Notes under the pieces: model-generated
The model's database searches: none
What the model was told of the DNA's origin: nothing
What the model saw: only the letters and a program-made list of their open reading frames with translations
Program-made: the position numbers and the translations under genes
Shown here: positions 38,620 through 50,974 of the stretch, one piece after another
Position numbering within the stretch: the stretch's first letter is position 1
Layout of the letters: each line of letters begins with the position of its first letter
NCBI GenBank assembly: GCA_940746715.1
Contig: CALNWN010000009.1
Location: 160,551-224,550, forward strand
Length of the DNA stretch: 64,000 bases
Origin: an uncultured Paraburkholderia sp.
GTDB lineage: Bacteria > Pseudomonadota > Gammaproteobacteria > Burkholderiales > Burkholderiaceae
Direction: 5' to 3'

Positions 38620-39960
38620 TCAGACGGCCGGTGCGCCGTTGCCGGTGGCCGGTTCGATAGCCGGATCCATAGCCGGATCGGCGCCGGTCGCGACGTAGCG
38701 AAAATCGGCGTCGCCGTTCAGCACGCGGTACGCGCGCGCCCGGTCGATGTCCTTCTCCCACACGGCGACCACCACCGTCGCCACGCAGTTGCCGATCAGG
38801 TTGGTCAGCGCGCGAGCAATGCCGACGAACCAGTCGACGGGAAGAATCAGCACGAGGCCGAGCACGGGAATCGCCGGAATCGCGGACAGCGTCGCGGCCA
38901 GAATCACGATGGCCGAGCCGGGAATGCCATGCGCGCCCTTCGACGTGACGAGCGACACCAGCACGACCACGATCAGGTCATGCGTGGAAAGCGGCGTATT
39001 GGTCGCCTGCGCGATGAACAGCACCGCAAGCGTCAGATAGATAGAGAAGCCATCCAGATTGAACGAATAGCCGGTCGGAATCACGAGACCCACTGTCGAA
39101 TCCTTCACGCCCATCCATTCGAGCTTGCGCATGACTTGCGGCAGCACGGCATCGGACGAGGCGGTGCCGAGCACGATCGACAGTTCTTCGCGCAAGTAGC
39201 GCATCAGCTTGAAGATGCTGAAGCCCGCGAGCCGCATGACGGCGCCGAGCACGACCACGACGAACACGATGCAGCTCGCGTAGAACACGAGCACCAGCAT
39301 GCCGAGCTGCTTCAGCGATTCGACGCCGTACTTGCCGGTCGTGAACGCGATCGCGCCGAGCGCGCCGAGCGGCGCGAGCTTGATGATGAAGCCCATCACG
39401 CGGAAGAACACCTGCGCGAGGTCGTCGATCATGCCGCTCACGCGCTGCCCCTTGCTGCCGAGCAACGAAAGCGCCGAGCCGAACAGCACCGAAAACACCA
39501 GAATCTGCAGGATGTCGCCGGTGGCGAAAGCGTTGAATGCCGTGTCGGGAATGATCTTCAGCAGAAAGCCAGCGGTGTCCTTCAGACTTTTGGCGTGCTC
39601 CGTGTAAGTGGAGAGCGACGCCGGATCGAGCGAATGCACGTCGATGTTCATGCCGACGCCGGGCCGCGTCGCGTAGGCGAGCACGGCGCCGATCACGAGC
39701 GCGATCGTCGTCATCGCTTCGAAGTAGACCACCGCCTTCAGGCCGACGCGGCCGACCTTGCGCAGATCGCCGGCATGGGCCATGCCGCTCACGACGACAC
39801 AAAACACGATCGGACCGATCACCATCTTGATCAGCTTCAGGAAACCGTCGCCGAGCGGACGCAGCGATTGGGCGAACTGCGGATAAAGCGCGCCGATCGC
39901 GACGCCGATCACCAGCGCAATCACGACCCGGCCAAACAACGAGTTAAGGAACTTCAGCAC
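38620..39960 (-). CDS. dctA: DctA-family dicarboxylate:cation symporter
   Basis: The 446-residue inner-membrane transporter of the DAACS family has eight or more hydrophobic helices, KMVIGPIVFCVVVSGMAH, the serine-rich GTASSDAVLPQVMRKLE loop and the GYSFNLDGFSIYLTLAVLFIA-type substrate region. C4-dicarboxylates are the family substrates. Its place upstream of alc and allA and opposite a GntR regulator hints at a linked carboxylate or purine-degradation substrate. A promoter and an operator precede it. The last ~20 residues (DPAMDPAIEPATG) are low complexity. Confidence 0.9.
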   Translation of the reverse strand: MLKFLNSLFGRVVIALVIGVAIGALYPQFAQSLRPLGDGFLKLIKMVIGPIVFCVVVSGMAHAGDLRKVGRVGLKAVVYFEAMTTIALVIGAVLAYATRPGVGMNIDVHSLDPASLSTYTEHAKSLKDTAGFLLKIIPDTAFNAFATGDILQILVFSVLFGSALSLLGSKGQRVSGMIDDLAQVFFRVMGFIIKLAPLGALGAIAFTTGKYGVESLKQLGMLVLVFYASCIVFVVVVLGAVMRLAGFSIFKLMRYLREELSIVLGTASSDAVLPQVMRKLEWMGVKDSTVGLVIPTGYSFNLDGFSIYLTLAVLFIAQATNTPLSTHDLIVVVLVSLVTSKGAHGIPGSAIVILAATLSAIPAIPVLGLVLILPVDWFVGIARALTNLIGNCVATVVVAVWEKDIDRARAYRVLNGDADFRYVATGADPAMDPAIEPATGNGAPAV

Positions 39961-39994
39961 GGCTTCCTCCTGAGGTGGATGTCCATCTGTTCAG

Positions 39995-40009
39995 ACTGGT
40001 CCGACCAGT
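39995..40009. promoter_or_regulatory. GntR/FadR-type operator at dctA
   Basis: ACTGGTCCGACCAGT is palindromic except for its central base and contains GGTCNGACC (39998-40006). This matches the classic operator shape of FadR-subfamily GntR regulators. It lies just downstream of the inferred dctA start point near 40016, a position suited to repression. Confidence 0.65.
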
Positions 40010-40022
40010 ACTGTTATGGAGG

Positions 40023-40050
40023 ATAGTAGGAAGCCATATACTGGCGTCAA
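40023..40050 (-). promoter_or_regulatory. sigma-70 promoter for dctA
   Basis: On the minus strand TTGACG (40045-40050) and TACTAT (40023-40028) are spaced by 16 bases, about 63 bases before the dctA ATG. The ribosome site is AGGAGG just before the start. Confidence 0.6.
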
Positions 40051-40156
40051 GAAATCTTAAAAGTTGTTTACCCGCGTTTCGGGGGCTGTCCAACGCGCTT
40101 TTGCGGGCGTGGGGCGTATCGTAAAACGCACTGTCGTGAAGCCCGTACCACAATGC

Positions 40157-40167
40157 CGGTCAGACCG
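40157..40167. promoter_or_regulatory. second GGTCNGACC operator, before the regulator gene
   Basis: CGGTCAGACCG repeats the GGTCNGACC core of the dctA operator and lies 27 bases upstream of the regulator start, suggesting autoregulation. Confidence 0.6.
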
Positions 40168-40193
40168 CACTTTCCAGTGAGTTCCGACGAAAA

Positions 40194-40879
40194 ATGTCCC
40201 GCACACCGTCACCGATGCCGCCATCGCGACCATCCGCGAACGGATTGAAGTGGGCGTTTATCCGGTGGGCAGCCTGCTGCCGGCGCAACGCCAGCTTTCG
40301 GAGGAACTCGCGATCAGCCGCGCGTCGCTGCGCGAGGCGCTGTCCACGCTGGAGGCGCTCGGTCTGCTCGTCATCAGGCCCGGCAAGGGTGTGTACGTGG
40401 AACGGGCGCAGGCCACGGCGGCACAGTCATGGCGCTTTGCCGCGCAGTCGTCGCTGCCCGACACCTATCAGATGCGCTACGCGCTGAAGGGCTTTATCGC
40501 GCGCATGGCGGCGCTCGCCGTCAGCGACTCCGACCTCGCGTGGTTCGAAGAAAACATCACGGCGATGCAGACCGCGCTCGCGTGCGACGAGCTCGACGAA
40601 GCCGCGCGCCTCGACTACGACTTCCACATGCGGATCGTGAGCATTGCGGGCAATGCTGCCATCGAGTCGATCCTGAGCAGCAGCGCGGACATCATGAAGG
40701 AAAGCCAGCGCATGCCGTTTTACCGGCGCGAACTGGTGCTGTCCACCTACACCGAGCATCGCGCGATTCTGGACGCGCTCAAGGCACGCGATTCAGCTGC
40801 CGCCGGCAAAGCCATCGAGACACATATCTCGAACGCCGCGCAGCGCGCCGGCGTGTACTTCCCCACTCCGCAGGCGTAA
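40194..40879 (+). pseudogene. GntR-family (FadR subfamily) regulator, start-proximal frameshift
   Basis: A GntR winged helix (GVYPVGSLLPAQRQLSEEL, SRASLREALSTLEALGLL, IRPGKGVYV) is followed by an FCD ligand domain with its spaced metal/ligand histidines (DYDFHMRIV, TEHRAIL, ETHISNA). The protein sequence extends upstream in frame to TVTDAAIATIRERIEV but no start codon exists in that frame. The ATG at 40194 is one base out; an extra C in the CCC at 40198-40200 would join them into a normal ~228-residue protein. Otherwise translation would have to begin inside the helix-turn-helix domain. It is divergent from dctA. Confidence 0.85.
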
Positions 40880-40904
40880 AAAAGCCGCTCCGAAGAGCGG
40901 CTTC
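40880..40904. terminator. bidirectional terminator (gntR-type regulator/gap)
   Basis: AAGCCGCTC and GAGCGGCTT around CGAA lie between convergent genes. On the minus strand the stem is followed by six T, serving gap. Confidence 0.75.
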
Positions 40905-40997
40905 TGTGGCCGAACGAACCGCCGACTATTGCAGCGCGGCGGCCCGCAAAGCATGGCAAAGCGTGCGCTTCTGCTCGCTTCTCTTCGCTTCAGCAGC

Positions 40998-42008
40998 TTA
41001 CTTCGCGTTCGCGAGCGCCACAGCCGTGTCGAGCATGCGGTTCGAGAAGCCCCACTCGTTGTCGTACCAGCTCGACACTTTCACGAGACGGCCGGAGACC
41101 TTGGTGAGCGTAGCGTCGAACGTCGACGAAGCCGGGTTGTGGTTGAAGTCGACCGAAACCAGCGGCGCGTCGTTATAGCCGAGAATGCCTTTCAGCGCGC
41201 CTTGCGACGCTTCCTTCATGATCGCGTTGACTTCTTCGACCGTCGTGTCGCGTGCGGCGATGAACGACAGATCGACCACCGACACGTTGATGGTCGGGAC
41301 GCGAATCGCGTAGCCGTCCAGCTTGCCGTTCAGTTCCGGCAGCACCAGACCGACAGCGGAAGCCGCGCCGGTCTTGGTCGGGATCTGGCTGTGCGTGGCC
41401 GAGCGCGCGCGGCGCAGGTCTTCGTGATAGACGTCCGTCAGAACCTGGTCGTTCGTGTACGCGTGGATGGTGGTCATCAGGCCGTTCACGAGGCCGATCT
41501 TGTCGTTCAGCGGCTTGACGAGCGGCGCGAGGCAGTTCGTCGTGCACGATGCATTCGAGATGACCGTGTCCGACGCCTTCAGCACGTTGTGGTTCACGCC
41601 GTAGACGATGGTCGCGTCGACGTCCTTGCCGCCCGGCGCCGAGATGATGACCTTCTTCGCGCCGCCCTTGATGTGCGCGCTCGCCTTTTCCTTGGTCGTG
41701 AAAAAGCCTGTGCATTCCATCACCACGTCGACGTTCAGTTCGCCCCACGGCAGCTCGGCCGGGTTGCTGTTGGCCAGCACGCGGATCTTGTCGCCGTTCA
41801 CGACCAGGTAGTCGCCGTCCACCGACACGTCGCCCGGGAACTTGCCGTGCGCGGTGTCGTATTGCGTGAGGTGGGCGTTCGTTTTTGCATCGCCCAGATC
41901 GTTGATGGCGACGATTTCGATATCGTGCTTCTTGCCGTTTTCATAGAAGGCGCGCAGCGTGTTGCGGCCGATCCGGCCGTAGCCGTTGATTGCGACGCGA
42001 ATCGTCAT
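40998..42008 (-). CDS. gap: glyceraldehyde-3-phosphate dehydrogenase
   Basis: The 336-residue NAD-dependent glycolytic enzyme has the Rossmann start INGYGRIGRNTLRA and the catalytic cysteine in SNASCTTNCLAPL near residue 155. The later SWYDNEWGFSNRM segment matches the family. It is intact and sits 118 bases downstream of tkt on the same strand, the usual tkt-gap pairing in Burkholderia central carbon metabolism. Confidence 0.97.
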   Translation of the reverse strand: MTIRVAINGYGRIGRNTLRAFYENGKKHDIEIVAINDLGDAKTNAHLTQYDTAHGKFPGDVSVDGDYLVVNGDKIRVLANSNPAELPWGELNVDVVMECTGFFTTKEKASAHIKGGAKKVIISAPGGKDVDATIVYGVNHNVLKASDTVISNASCTTNCLAPLVKPLNDKIGLVNGLMTTIHAYTNDQVLTDVYHEDLRRARSATHSQIPTKTGAASAVGLVLPELNGKLDGYAIRVPTINVSVVDLSFIAARDTTVEEVNAIMKEASQGALKGILGYNDAPLVSVDFNHNPASSTFDATLTKVSGRLVKVSSWYDNEWGFSNRMLDTAVALANAK

Positions 42009-42126
42009 GGTCTATCTCCTGATGGCTGAAAAAATACGTCGATGTTTCGTCTGACCGGCCGCGCTGCCGCGCGTTCAGCGCCTTCATGCCGGCGCTGTCA
42101 CCCATGCGGCAACGCTGTGCGCGGGA

Positions 42127-44154
<2,028 letters not shown>

Positions 44155-44440
44155 GTCGAGTCCGGAGACAGAGTCAGAAGGCGGTGCGCGCTTGAGGTCC
44201 GGGAGCTCGGCGGCCAGTCCGCTTCGGCGCACGGTGCGGCGCCGGGAGACGCGAAACGGGCAGAGCAAACGGACAAGGCTGAAAGCGTGACATTTTAACA
44301 GAACGCAGCACGGCCCCCTGTGCGCCAAGCCGCATGCGGTGCGGCCCTCGGCAGGCCGAACCCGTCCCGATCCGGCCGATGCCGCGGGCCGCCAACGCCG
44401 TCGGCCTTTACAATCGAGCCACCCGACTTAACGTGTTTTC

Positions 44441-45337
44441 GTGCAGGCAGGCCCCTTGAGCGCTCCCTTGCTGTTTCACCCTTCTCCAGACGCCGTCTAC
44501 GGATTTCCGCAGGCTTCGCTGATTGCGCGCGTGGACTCGGCGTTTCAGCGCATCGAGGTGTGGGAGACGCCCCAGCTCGGCCGCCTCTTTACGCTGGACG
44601 GCCGCCCCATGACCTCCACCGGCGACGAATTCATCTATCACGAGTGCATGGTGCATCCGGCGGCGCTGGCGCATCCGTCGCCGAAGGCCGCGCTCGTGCT
44701 GGGCGGCGGCGACGGCGGCGCCGCGCGGCAACTGCTCGCGCATCCGGGCATCGAAAGAATTGTCGTTGCGGAGCTCGACGAGCAGGTGGTTCGGCTGACG
44801 CGCGAACATCTGCCCGAGGTGCACGTCGGAGCGTTCGAGGACGCGCGCGTCGAACTCGCGATCGGCGACGCCGCGCATTATGTGGCCGCTGCCGCCGACG
44901 CCCAGTCCGCGCCATTCGATCTGATCGTATTCGACCTGACGCCGCCCGACTCGCCCGCCGCAGGCTTGTACACGACGGACTTCTACCGCCAGCTCAAGCG
45001 CGTGATGAGCCCGGATGCCGCGTTGTCCGTCCACCTCGGCTCACCATATTTCCACGCGGCGCGCATTGCCGGGCTGCTCGACGACCTGCGCCGCGCGTTC
45101 GCCGTCGTCCGCACAATGAACACCTTCGTCCCGCTGTACGGCTCGTTATGGATGATGGCCACAGCCAGCGACACGCTCGACCCGTCCGCACTGAGCGCCG
45201 ATGTCGTAGCCGCGCGTCTCGCCGCGCGTCGAATCGACGCACTGAAGAACTACGGCGCGGCCACGCACGCCGGACTCTTTTCAGTCTCGCCGTCAGTGCG
45301 CGATAAACTGAGTCAATTCCTAAAGCCGACAAGCTGA
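44441..45337 (+). CDS. speE: polyamine aminopropyltransferase (spermidine synthase)
   Basis: The 298-residue enzyme moves an aminopropyl group from decarboxylated SAM to putrescine. GGGDGGAAR (residues 88-96) binds the nucleotide, and the catalytic Asp region reads IVFDLTPPDSPAAGLYTTDFY. The start is GTG at 44441; a TTG five codons later is an alternative. No S-adenosylmethionine decarboxylase gene is adjacent. It is divergent from tkt. Confidence 0.88.
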   Translation: MQAGPLSAPLLFHPSPDAVYGFPQASLIARVDSAFQRIEVWETPQLGRLFTLDGRPMTSTGDEFIYHECMVHPAALAHPSPKAALVLGGGDGGAARQLLAHPGIERIVVAELDEQVVRLTREHLPEVHVGAFEDARVELAIGDAAHYVAAAADAQSAPFDLIVFDLTPPDSPAAGLYTTDFYRQLKRVMSPDAALSVHLGSPYFHAARIAGLLDDLRRAFAVVRTMNTFVPLYGSLWMMATASDTLDPSALSADVVAARLAARRIDALKNYGAATHAGLFSVSPSVRDKLSQFLKPTS

Positions 45338-45448
45338 CGCGCGGGCAAAATGCACGACCTGACCCGTGCGCGCTATCCGATAGTCGATACGGACTCGCTG
45401 CCCGCCTTACAGCATGCGTCCAACAATCCTATAGATCCGGAGAACTCC

Positions 45449-45862
45449 ATGACCGCCTCCCGCCCAGCCGGTGTGCCCTGGTTGACCCCCTATCTGACGG
45501 TGCGCGATGCACGTGCCGCGACCGCGTTCTACACGGCGGCGTTCGGCTTCGACTTGCGGGACAGCGTGCAGGACGATGGCGTCGTCATGCATGTCGAGAT
45601 GACCTACCAGGGCCAGTTGATCGTGATGTTCGCGCCGGAAGGCGCGTTCGGCTCGACCGCCAAAACGCCACGAAGCGCGGGCGCCATCGCCCCGCAATCG
45701 TTTTATGTCTACGTCGACGATGTCGACGCGGTTTACGCTCGCGCGCTGGCCGCCGGCGCCAAATCGTTGAGCGAGCCGCAGGACCAGTTCTGGGGCGACC
45801 GCTTCGCCCAAGTCGAGGATCTGGACGGCTACCGTTGGGCGCTCGCTCGCCACCTTTCGTGA
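45449..45862 (+). CDS. VOC-family (glyoxalase-like) protein
   Basis: The 137-residue protein has the paired beta-alpha-beta units of the vicinal oxygen chelate fold: WLTPYLTVRDARAATAFYTAAF at the start and PQSFYVYVDDVDAVYARALA at the second module. The C-terminal DQFWGDRFAQVEDLDGYRW resembles PhnB/glyoxalase-like proteins. The ATG at 45449 follows CGGAGAACTCC. Substrate is unknown. It precedes rsmE by four bases and is probably co-transcribed. Confidence 0.87.
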   Translation: MTASRPAGVPWLTPYLTVRDARAATAFYTAAFGFDLRDSVQDDGVVMHVEMTYQGQLIVMFAPEGAFGSTAKTPRSAGAIAPQSFYVYVDDVDAVYARALAAGAKSLSEPQDQFWGDRFAQVEDLDGYRWALARHLS

Positions 45863-45866
45863 ACTA

Positions 45867-46597
45867 ATGAGTATTTTTCTGATGCCTCGCTTCTTCGTCG
45901 GTACGCCCCTTTCGCCCGACGACATCGTGCAACTTCCCGATGACGTCGTCCGGCACGTCCTCGTACTGCGCTTGCAGACGGGCGACTCTATCGTGCTTTT
46001 CAACGGAGAAGGCGGCGAATACAGCGCTGAACTCGTCGCGATTGAGCGTCGAGCGGTCACGGTCAAGATTCGCGAGTTTCGCGACATCGAAGTGGAGCCG
46101 CCGTACCGGCTCACGCTCGCGCAGGGCATTGCGAGCGGCGACAAGATGGACTGGCTGATCGAGAAAGCGGTTGAGTTAGACGCGTCCAGCTTCGTGCCGC
46201 TCACGACCACGCGCCGCGTCGTGCGTCTGTCCGGCGAGCGCGCTGCGGCGGCACGCGCACTGGGAAGGGATCGTGCGGGCGTCGTGCGAGCAATGCGGAC
46301 GCAAACCGTCTGCCGGAGGTCATGCCGGTGCGCGAAATCGCCACGTGGCTCGGCGCGATGCCGCGCGTGCCCGCGGACGACGAATTGCGCATTCTGCTGT
46401 CGCCGCGCGCGAGCATCCATTTTTCTGCATTGCCGGCGAGTCCACCGAAGGAGCCCGTCGTGCTCGTCGGCCCGGAGGGCGGTTTTTCCGCCGCCGCAAT
46501 GGATCACGGCTTCCAGGCCGTGGGTCTCGGGCCGCGCGTGCTGCGCACAGAAACCGCGGGCATCGCGGTGCTGTCGGCCACGTGGGGCGGGTGGTGA
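45867..46597 (+). pseudogene. rsmE: 16S rRNA m3U1498 methyltransferase, two frameshifts
   Basis: RsmE methylates U1498 of 16S rRNA. The N-terminal PUA-like part (MPRFFVGTPLSPDDIV) and catalytic SPOUT part (GDKMDWLIEKAVELDASSFVP, VLVGPEGGFS, LRTETAGIAVLS) are recognisable. The frame changes near 46245 (two bases apparently lost after GERAA) and near 46306 (AAA where AA is needed, before CRLPEV-like NRLPEVMPV). The C terminus also lacks a few residues before GGW. Corrected length is about 243, normal for the family. As written the product is truncated in the middle. Confidence 0.85.
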
Positions 46598-46603
46598 GCG
46601 GCT

Positions 46604-46727
46604 GAACCGCGCTTTCGGATCGCGCTTCCGGAACCGCGCGTCCGGACCACGCTTTGCACGGCTTTTGCCGCAGCCCTAGCCCGTGACCGACGCGCGATTC
46701 CGGAAGCGCGATCCGAAAGCGCGGTTC
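46604..46727. repeat. 37-bp near-perfect inverted repeat downstream of rsmE
   Basis: Arms 46604-46640 and 46691-46727 are reverse complements with one mismatch over 37 bases, separated by 50 bases. Each arm itself repeats a GCGCTTTCGGA/GCGCTTCCGGA pattern. The RNA would form a very stable hairpin. No protein-coding gene is seen in 46598-46925. Confidence 0.8.
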
Positions 46728-46834
46728 CAGAAACTCGGGCCCAAAGGCGCGGGCCGAAAGCATGGGCCAAGAGCGGTCAAAAAGCGGTCCTAGCAACGCG
46801 CCGTGACTCGCCGTCGCTCTGAGCCGCCAAAAAC

Positions 46835-46861
46835 AAAGGCCCGCCAAATCGGCGGGCCTTT
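46835..46861. terminator. bidirectional terminator after the barstar gene
   Basis: AAAGGCCCGCC pairs with GGCGGGCCTTT over a five-base loop, about 65 bases past the barstar stop codon on the minus strand. Confidence 0.75.
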
Positions 46862-46925
46862 CACATTCTGGCAACACTCCCGGCGGCGCTCGAGTTAAGA
46901 GCCCGGGGCCGCCGTTCAGCGCGTC

Positions 46926-47495
46926 TCAGGCGAACGAATAAAAAACGCGGAACGCAACCTTTCGCTCGGCCCAGAATTCAGCCGCCTCGCGGAACACGTC
47001 CAGCAGAGTTTCGCGCCCTTCCTTGTCGAACTTCTGCGCGACAGGCAACTGCTCGAGCACGATCACGAAGCCCGGCTGCGCGCCCGCCTTGTGGACCAGG
47101 TCGGTGAGGCAGTCGTACAGCGCGTCATAATTCTTGCCGAAATGTTTCGGAAACAGGAACGACGTGGCAATGGTCTCCAGCACTTCCTGCTTGGACTGGG
47201 CGTTCGCGCAGTAAGCATAGAGAAAATGCTGTCCGAGTTGATTCGCCTCGTCCGCGAGGTCCTGAACGCGGAATGCGCGGATCGACTGTACGATGTTCGG
47301 TCGTACGGTCCTGAAAAGACTCATGGGCTCCTCGTTCGATGAAACCACACTGTCAGGCTCGCTCCGGTTCTCACGGCTCTGGTCGCCGGCGCGCATCTGC
47401 ATGACGCGCTGGAACAGGTTGCCCTCGCCGGCCGCGAAAAGATCCGTCGCGACTCCGGTGTCGTGCGCGTAGACGTTGTCGCTCATGCCGTTCAT
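46926..47495 (-). CDS. barstar-family ribonuclease inhibitor with N-terminal extension
   Basis: The C-terminal ~95 residues match barstar: KHFGKNYDALYDCLTDL carries the typical FGKNxDALxDxL motif of the RNase-binding helix, and the domain ends RKVAFRVFYSFA. About 90 extra N-terminal residues (LFAAGEGNLFQRVMQMRAG, MSLFRTVRPNIVQSIRAFRV) are not part of classical barstar. The start is uncertain among 47495, 47486 and an upstream TTG at 47513. It lies immediately after a secreted RNase T1-type gene, so it is the probable cytosolic immunity partner. Confidence 0.85.
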   Translation of the reverse strand: MNGMSDNVYAHDTGVATDLFAAGEGNLFQRVMQMRAGDQSRENRSEPDSVVSSNEEPMSLFRTVRPNIVQSIRAFRVQDLADEANQLGQHFLYAYCANAQSKQEVLETIATSFLFPKHFGKNYDALYDCLTDLVHKAGAQPGFVIVLEQLPVAQKFDKEGRETLLDVFREAAEFWAERKVAFRVFYSFA

Positions 47496-47502
47496 CCCGA
47501 TG

Positions 47503-47920
47503 TCATTCAACAATACGATTAAAACTGGTGTAGTGGTCGTCCGAGTAATAACAATTGTCGGTTCGCTTCAGCGGACCTCCGCAGACGATGCGACGCGCCC
47601 CGCGATTACGTGAGCGAGGCGTGGGAACGGTGTATTCGTGGTAGTAGCCGCGCCGGTTGGGCGGCAGCAACCGTTCGCGGTTGCCGAACACGACGCCGTC
47701 CTTTTCATACGGGTAAGGCCCGCCCGCGGCAATCAAGTTCAATGTATTGACGGCCTCGCGGGGCAGTTGCGCCACCGTGACGGTGCCCTCTGCCTGTGCC
47801 TGCGTGCCGGCGGGTGCGTTGTAGTTGCGCGCGAACGCTTGAGGCACGGGGGCCGCACAAAGCGCACAGCGTAACAGCACCGATCAGCACGCCCTTGATG
47901 CGCTGCCACCTGCGTGCCAT
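47503..47920 (-). pseudogene. secreted RNase N1/T1-family ribonuclease, 2-base deletion in signal region
   Basis: The mature domain carries the RNase N1/T1/barnase-like pattern: YYHEYTVPTP followed by RNRGARRIVCGG, and YYSDDHYTSF near the C terminus, with catalytic His, Glu and Arg. A signal peptide MARRWQRIKGVLIGAVTLCALC at 47920 is two bases out of frame with the body; restoring one GC near 47862 gives a 139-residue secreted protein ending at FNRIVE. An internal GTG at 47880 would make a form without export signal. The stop codon lies just before the barstar gene. Confidence 0.83.
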
Positions 47921-48335
47921 TTACAGGATTCCCGGCTGTTAGATCACGAATTTGACGACCATGAAAATCGTAAGGGTATCGCTAATGGTCCCTGGAATCA
48001 ACGTTCGGCAGCCCGGTAAAATCGCCCGATTTCGCGCGAAAGCCCCGCCGGTCGCAATTTGACGACTTTTGACAGAAAATTTAGCTGGAGCGGGCTAAGA
48101 TGAGCCCAACGAAGCAAACACTCCGCCCGACGGGCGTTTGCCGAGCTTGCAGACAGCAAAGCCTGGCGCTGCGCTTCCTGCGACGAAGTCTGTTGTTTGC
48201 CGGTCTGTTGTTTGCCGTTTTAGGGCGGCTATCCCCTGTTCGCCCGGAGAAAAAGAAGGCGTGCCCATTGCGGGCACGCCTTCTTTTTCTCCGGGCGAAG
48301 CCGGCCGCCGCGCGGGCCGGCCGTTTTCGGCGCAA
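47921..48335. other. intergenic region between RNase gene and maeB
   Basis: No supported gene. The plus strand has an open frame from 48100 (MSPTKQTLRPTGVCRACRQQ) running into the maeB antisense, with poor composition. The notable structure is the perfect hairpin at 48241-48297. Confidence 0.5.
48241..48297 (-). terminator. perfect 26-bp hairpin, terminator for maeB
   Basis: Arms 48241-48266 and 48272-48297 are exact complements with a five-base loop. The stem contains GAGAAAAAGAAGG against CCTTCTTTTTCTC. It lies 39 bases after the maeB stop. Confidence 0.75.
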
Positions 48336-49840
<1,505 letters not shown>

Positions 49841-49975
49841 AAGGCGGGCTGTGCGGATTAGAATAGATGTTCGACGGCATTGTAGCCCCAATTGCCGGCC
49901 CAATTCCTTCAATACGGGTACAACTGCCAAGACTGAAACGTAGCAAAAGGCAGTTGCCCCGCACTTTTCCTCACA

Positions 49976-50974
49976 ATGCTCTCAGAGTTTTCGCTGATCG
50001 AACGTTTCTTTGCCCGCCGCGCGGCGGGCCAGCCGTCGCCTGCCGCGAACGGCTCGCTCGGTATCGGCGACGACTGCGCGCTGCTCGCGCCGCGCGCGGG
50101 CGAGATGCTGGCCATATCGACGGATATGCTGGTGGAAGGCCGTCATTTCTTCGCCGATGTCGATCCCGAGGCGCTGGGTCACAAGGCCCTTGCCGTCAAT
50201 CTGTCGGACCTGGCGGCGATGGGCGCACAGCCGCAGGCCTTCACCCTCGCGTTCGCGCTGCCGAAAGCCGACGAAGCGTGGCTCGCCGCCTTCAGCGAAG
50301 GCCTTTTTGCGCTGGCCGAACGGCACGGTTGCGCGCTGATCGGCGGAGATACGACCGGCGGGCCGCTGAATCTGTGCATCACCGTGTTCGGCAGTGTGCC
50401 GCCGCACACGGCGTTGCGCCGCGACGCAGCCCAACCCGGCGACGACATCTGGGTGTCCGGCACGCTCGGCGACGCGCGCGCCGGCCTCGGCATCCAGCGC
50501 GGCGAATGGAACGCCGATGCCGCCGACGCCGCCTTCTTTCGCCGCGCGCTCGAACGCCCCGAGCCGCGCATTGCGCTCGGTCTCGCGCTACGCGGCGTCG
50601 CGCATGCGGCATTGGACGTGTCGGACGGGCTCGCGCGCGACCTGAAACACATCCTCGACCGCTCGAATGTGCGCGCCACCGTCGACGCCGACGCCGTGCC
50701 GCGCTCCGCCGCCCTGCGCAGACTGCCGCTCGACACGCAGCGGCGCTGCACACTCGCCGGCGGCGACGACTACGAACTGTGCTTCACCGCCCCGCCCGCG
50801 GCGCGCGGTGCGGTGGAAAATGCCGGCCACACGGCGGGCGTGCCGGTCACCCGCATCGGTACAATAAGCGCTCTTCAAACGGCGGCCGACCGCCCGGCGA
50901 TCGACTGGCGCGACGCCGGCGGCGCGCCGCTCACCCTGACGTTGCAAGGCTTCGACCACTTTCATGCAGACTGA
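49976..50974 (+). CDS. thiL: thiamine-monophosphate kinase
   Basis: The 332-residue ATP-dependent kinase makes thiamine diphosphate. GIGDDCALL near residue 30 and the STDMLVEGRHF and GHKALAVNLSDLAAMGA motifs bind metal and ATP in the PurM-like fold, and GGDTTGG follows. It overlaps pgpA by 11 bases, the widespread thiL-pgpA arrangement. Transketolase in this window is one user of the product. Confidence 0.96.
   Translation: MLSEFSLIERFFARRAAGQPSPAANGSLGIGDDCALLAPRAGEMLAISTDMLVEGRHFFADVDPEALGHKALAVNLSDLAAMGAQPQAFTLAFALPKADEAWLAAFSEGLFALAERHGCALIGGDTTGGPLNLCITVFGSVPPHTALRRDAAQPGDDIWVSGTLGDARAGLGIQRGEWNADAADAAFFRRALERPEPRIALGLALRGVAHAALDVSDGLARDLKHILDRSNVRATVDADAVPRSAALRRLPLDTQRRCTLAGGDDYELCFTAPPAARGAVENAGHTAGVPVTRIGTISALQTAADRPAIDWRDAGGAPLTLTLQGFDHFHAD

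Noticed and set aside
46598..46925. Long inverted repeat as an insertion-sequence end or CRISPR unit
   Set aside because: No transposase, no target duplication visible and only two arms, so neither applies.
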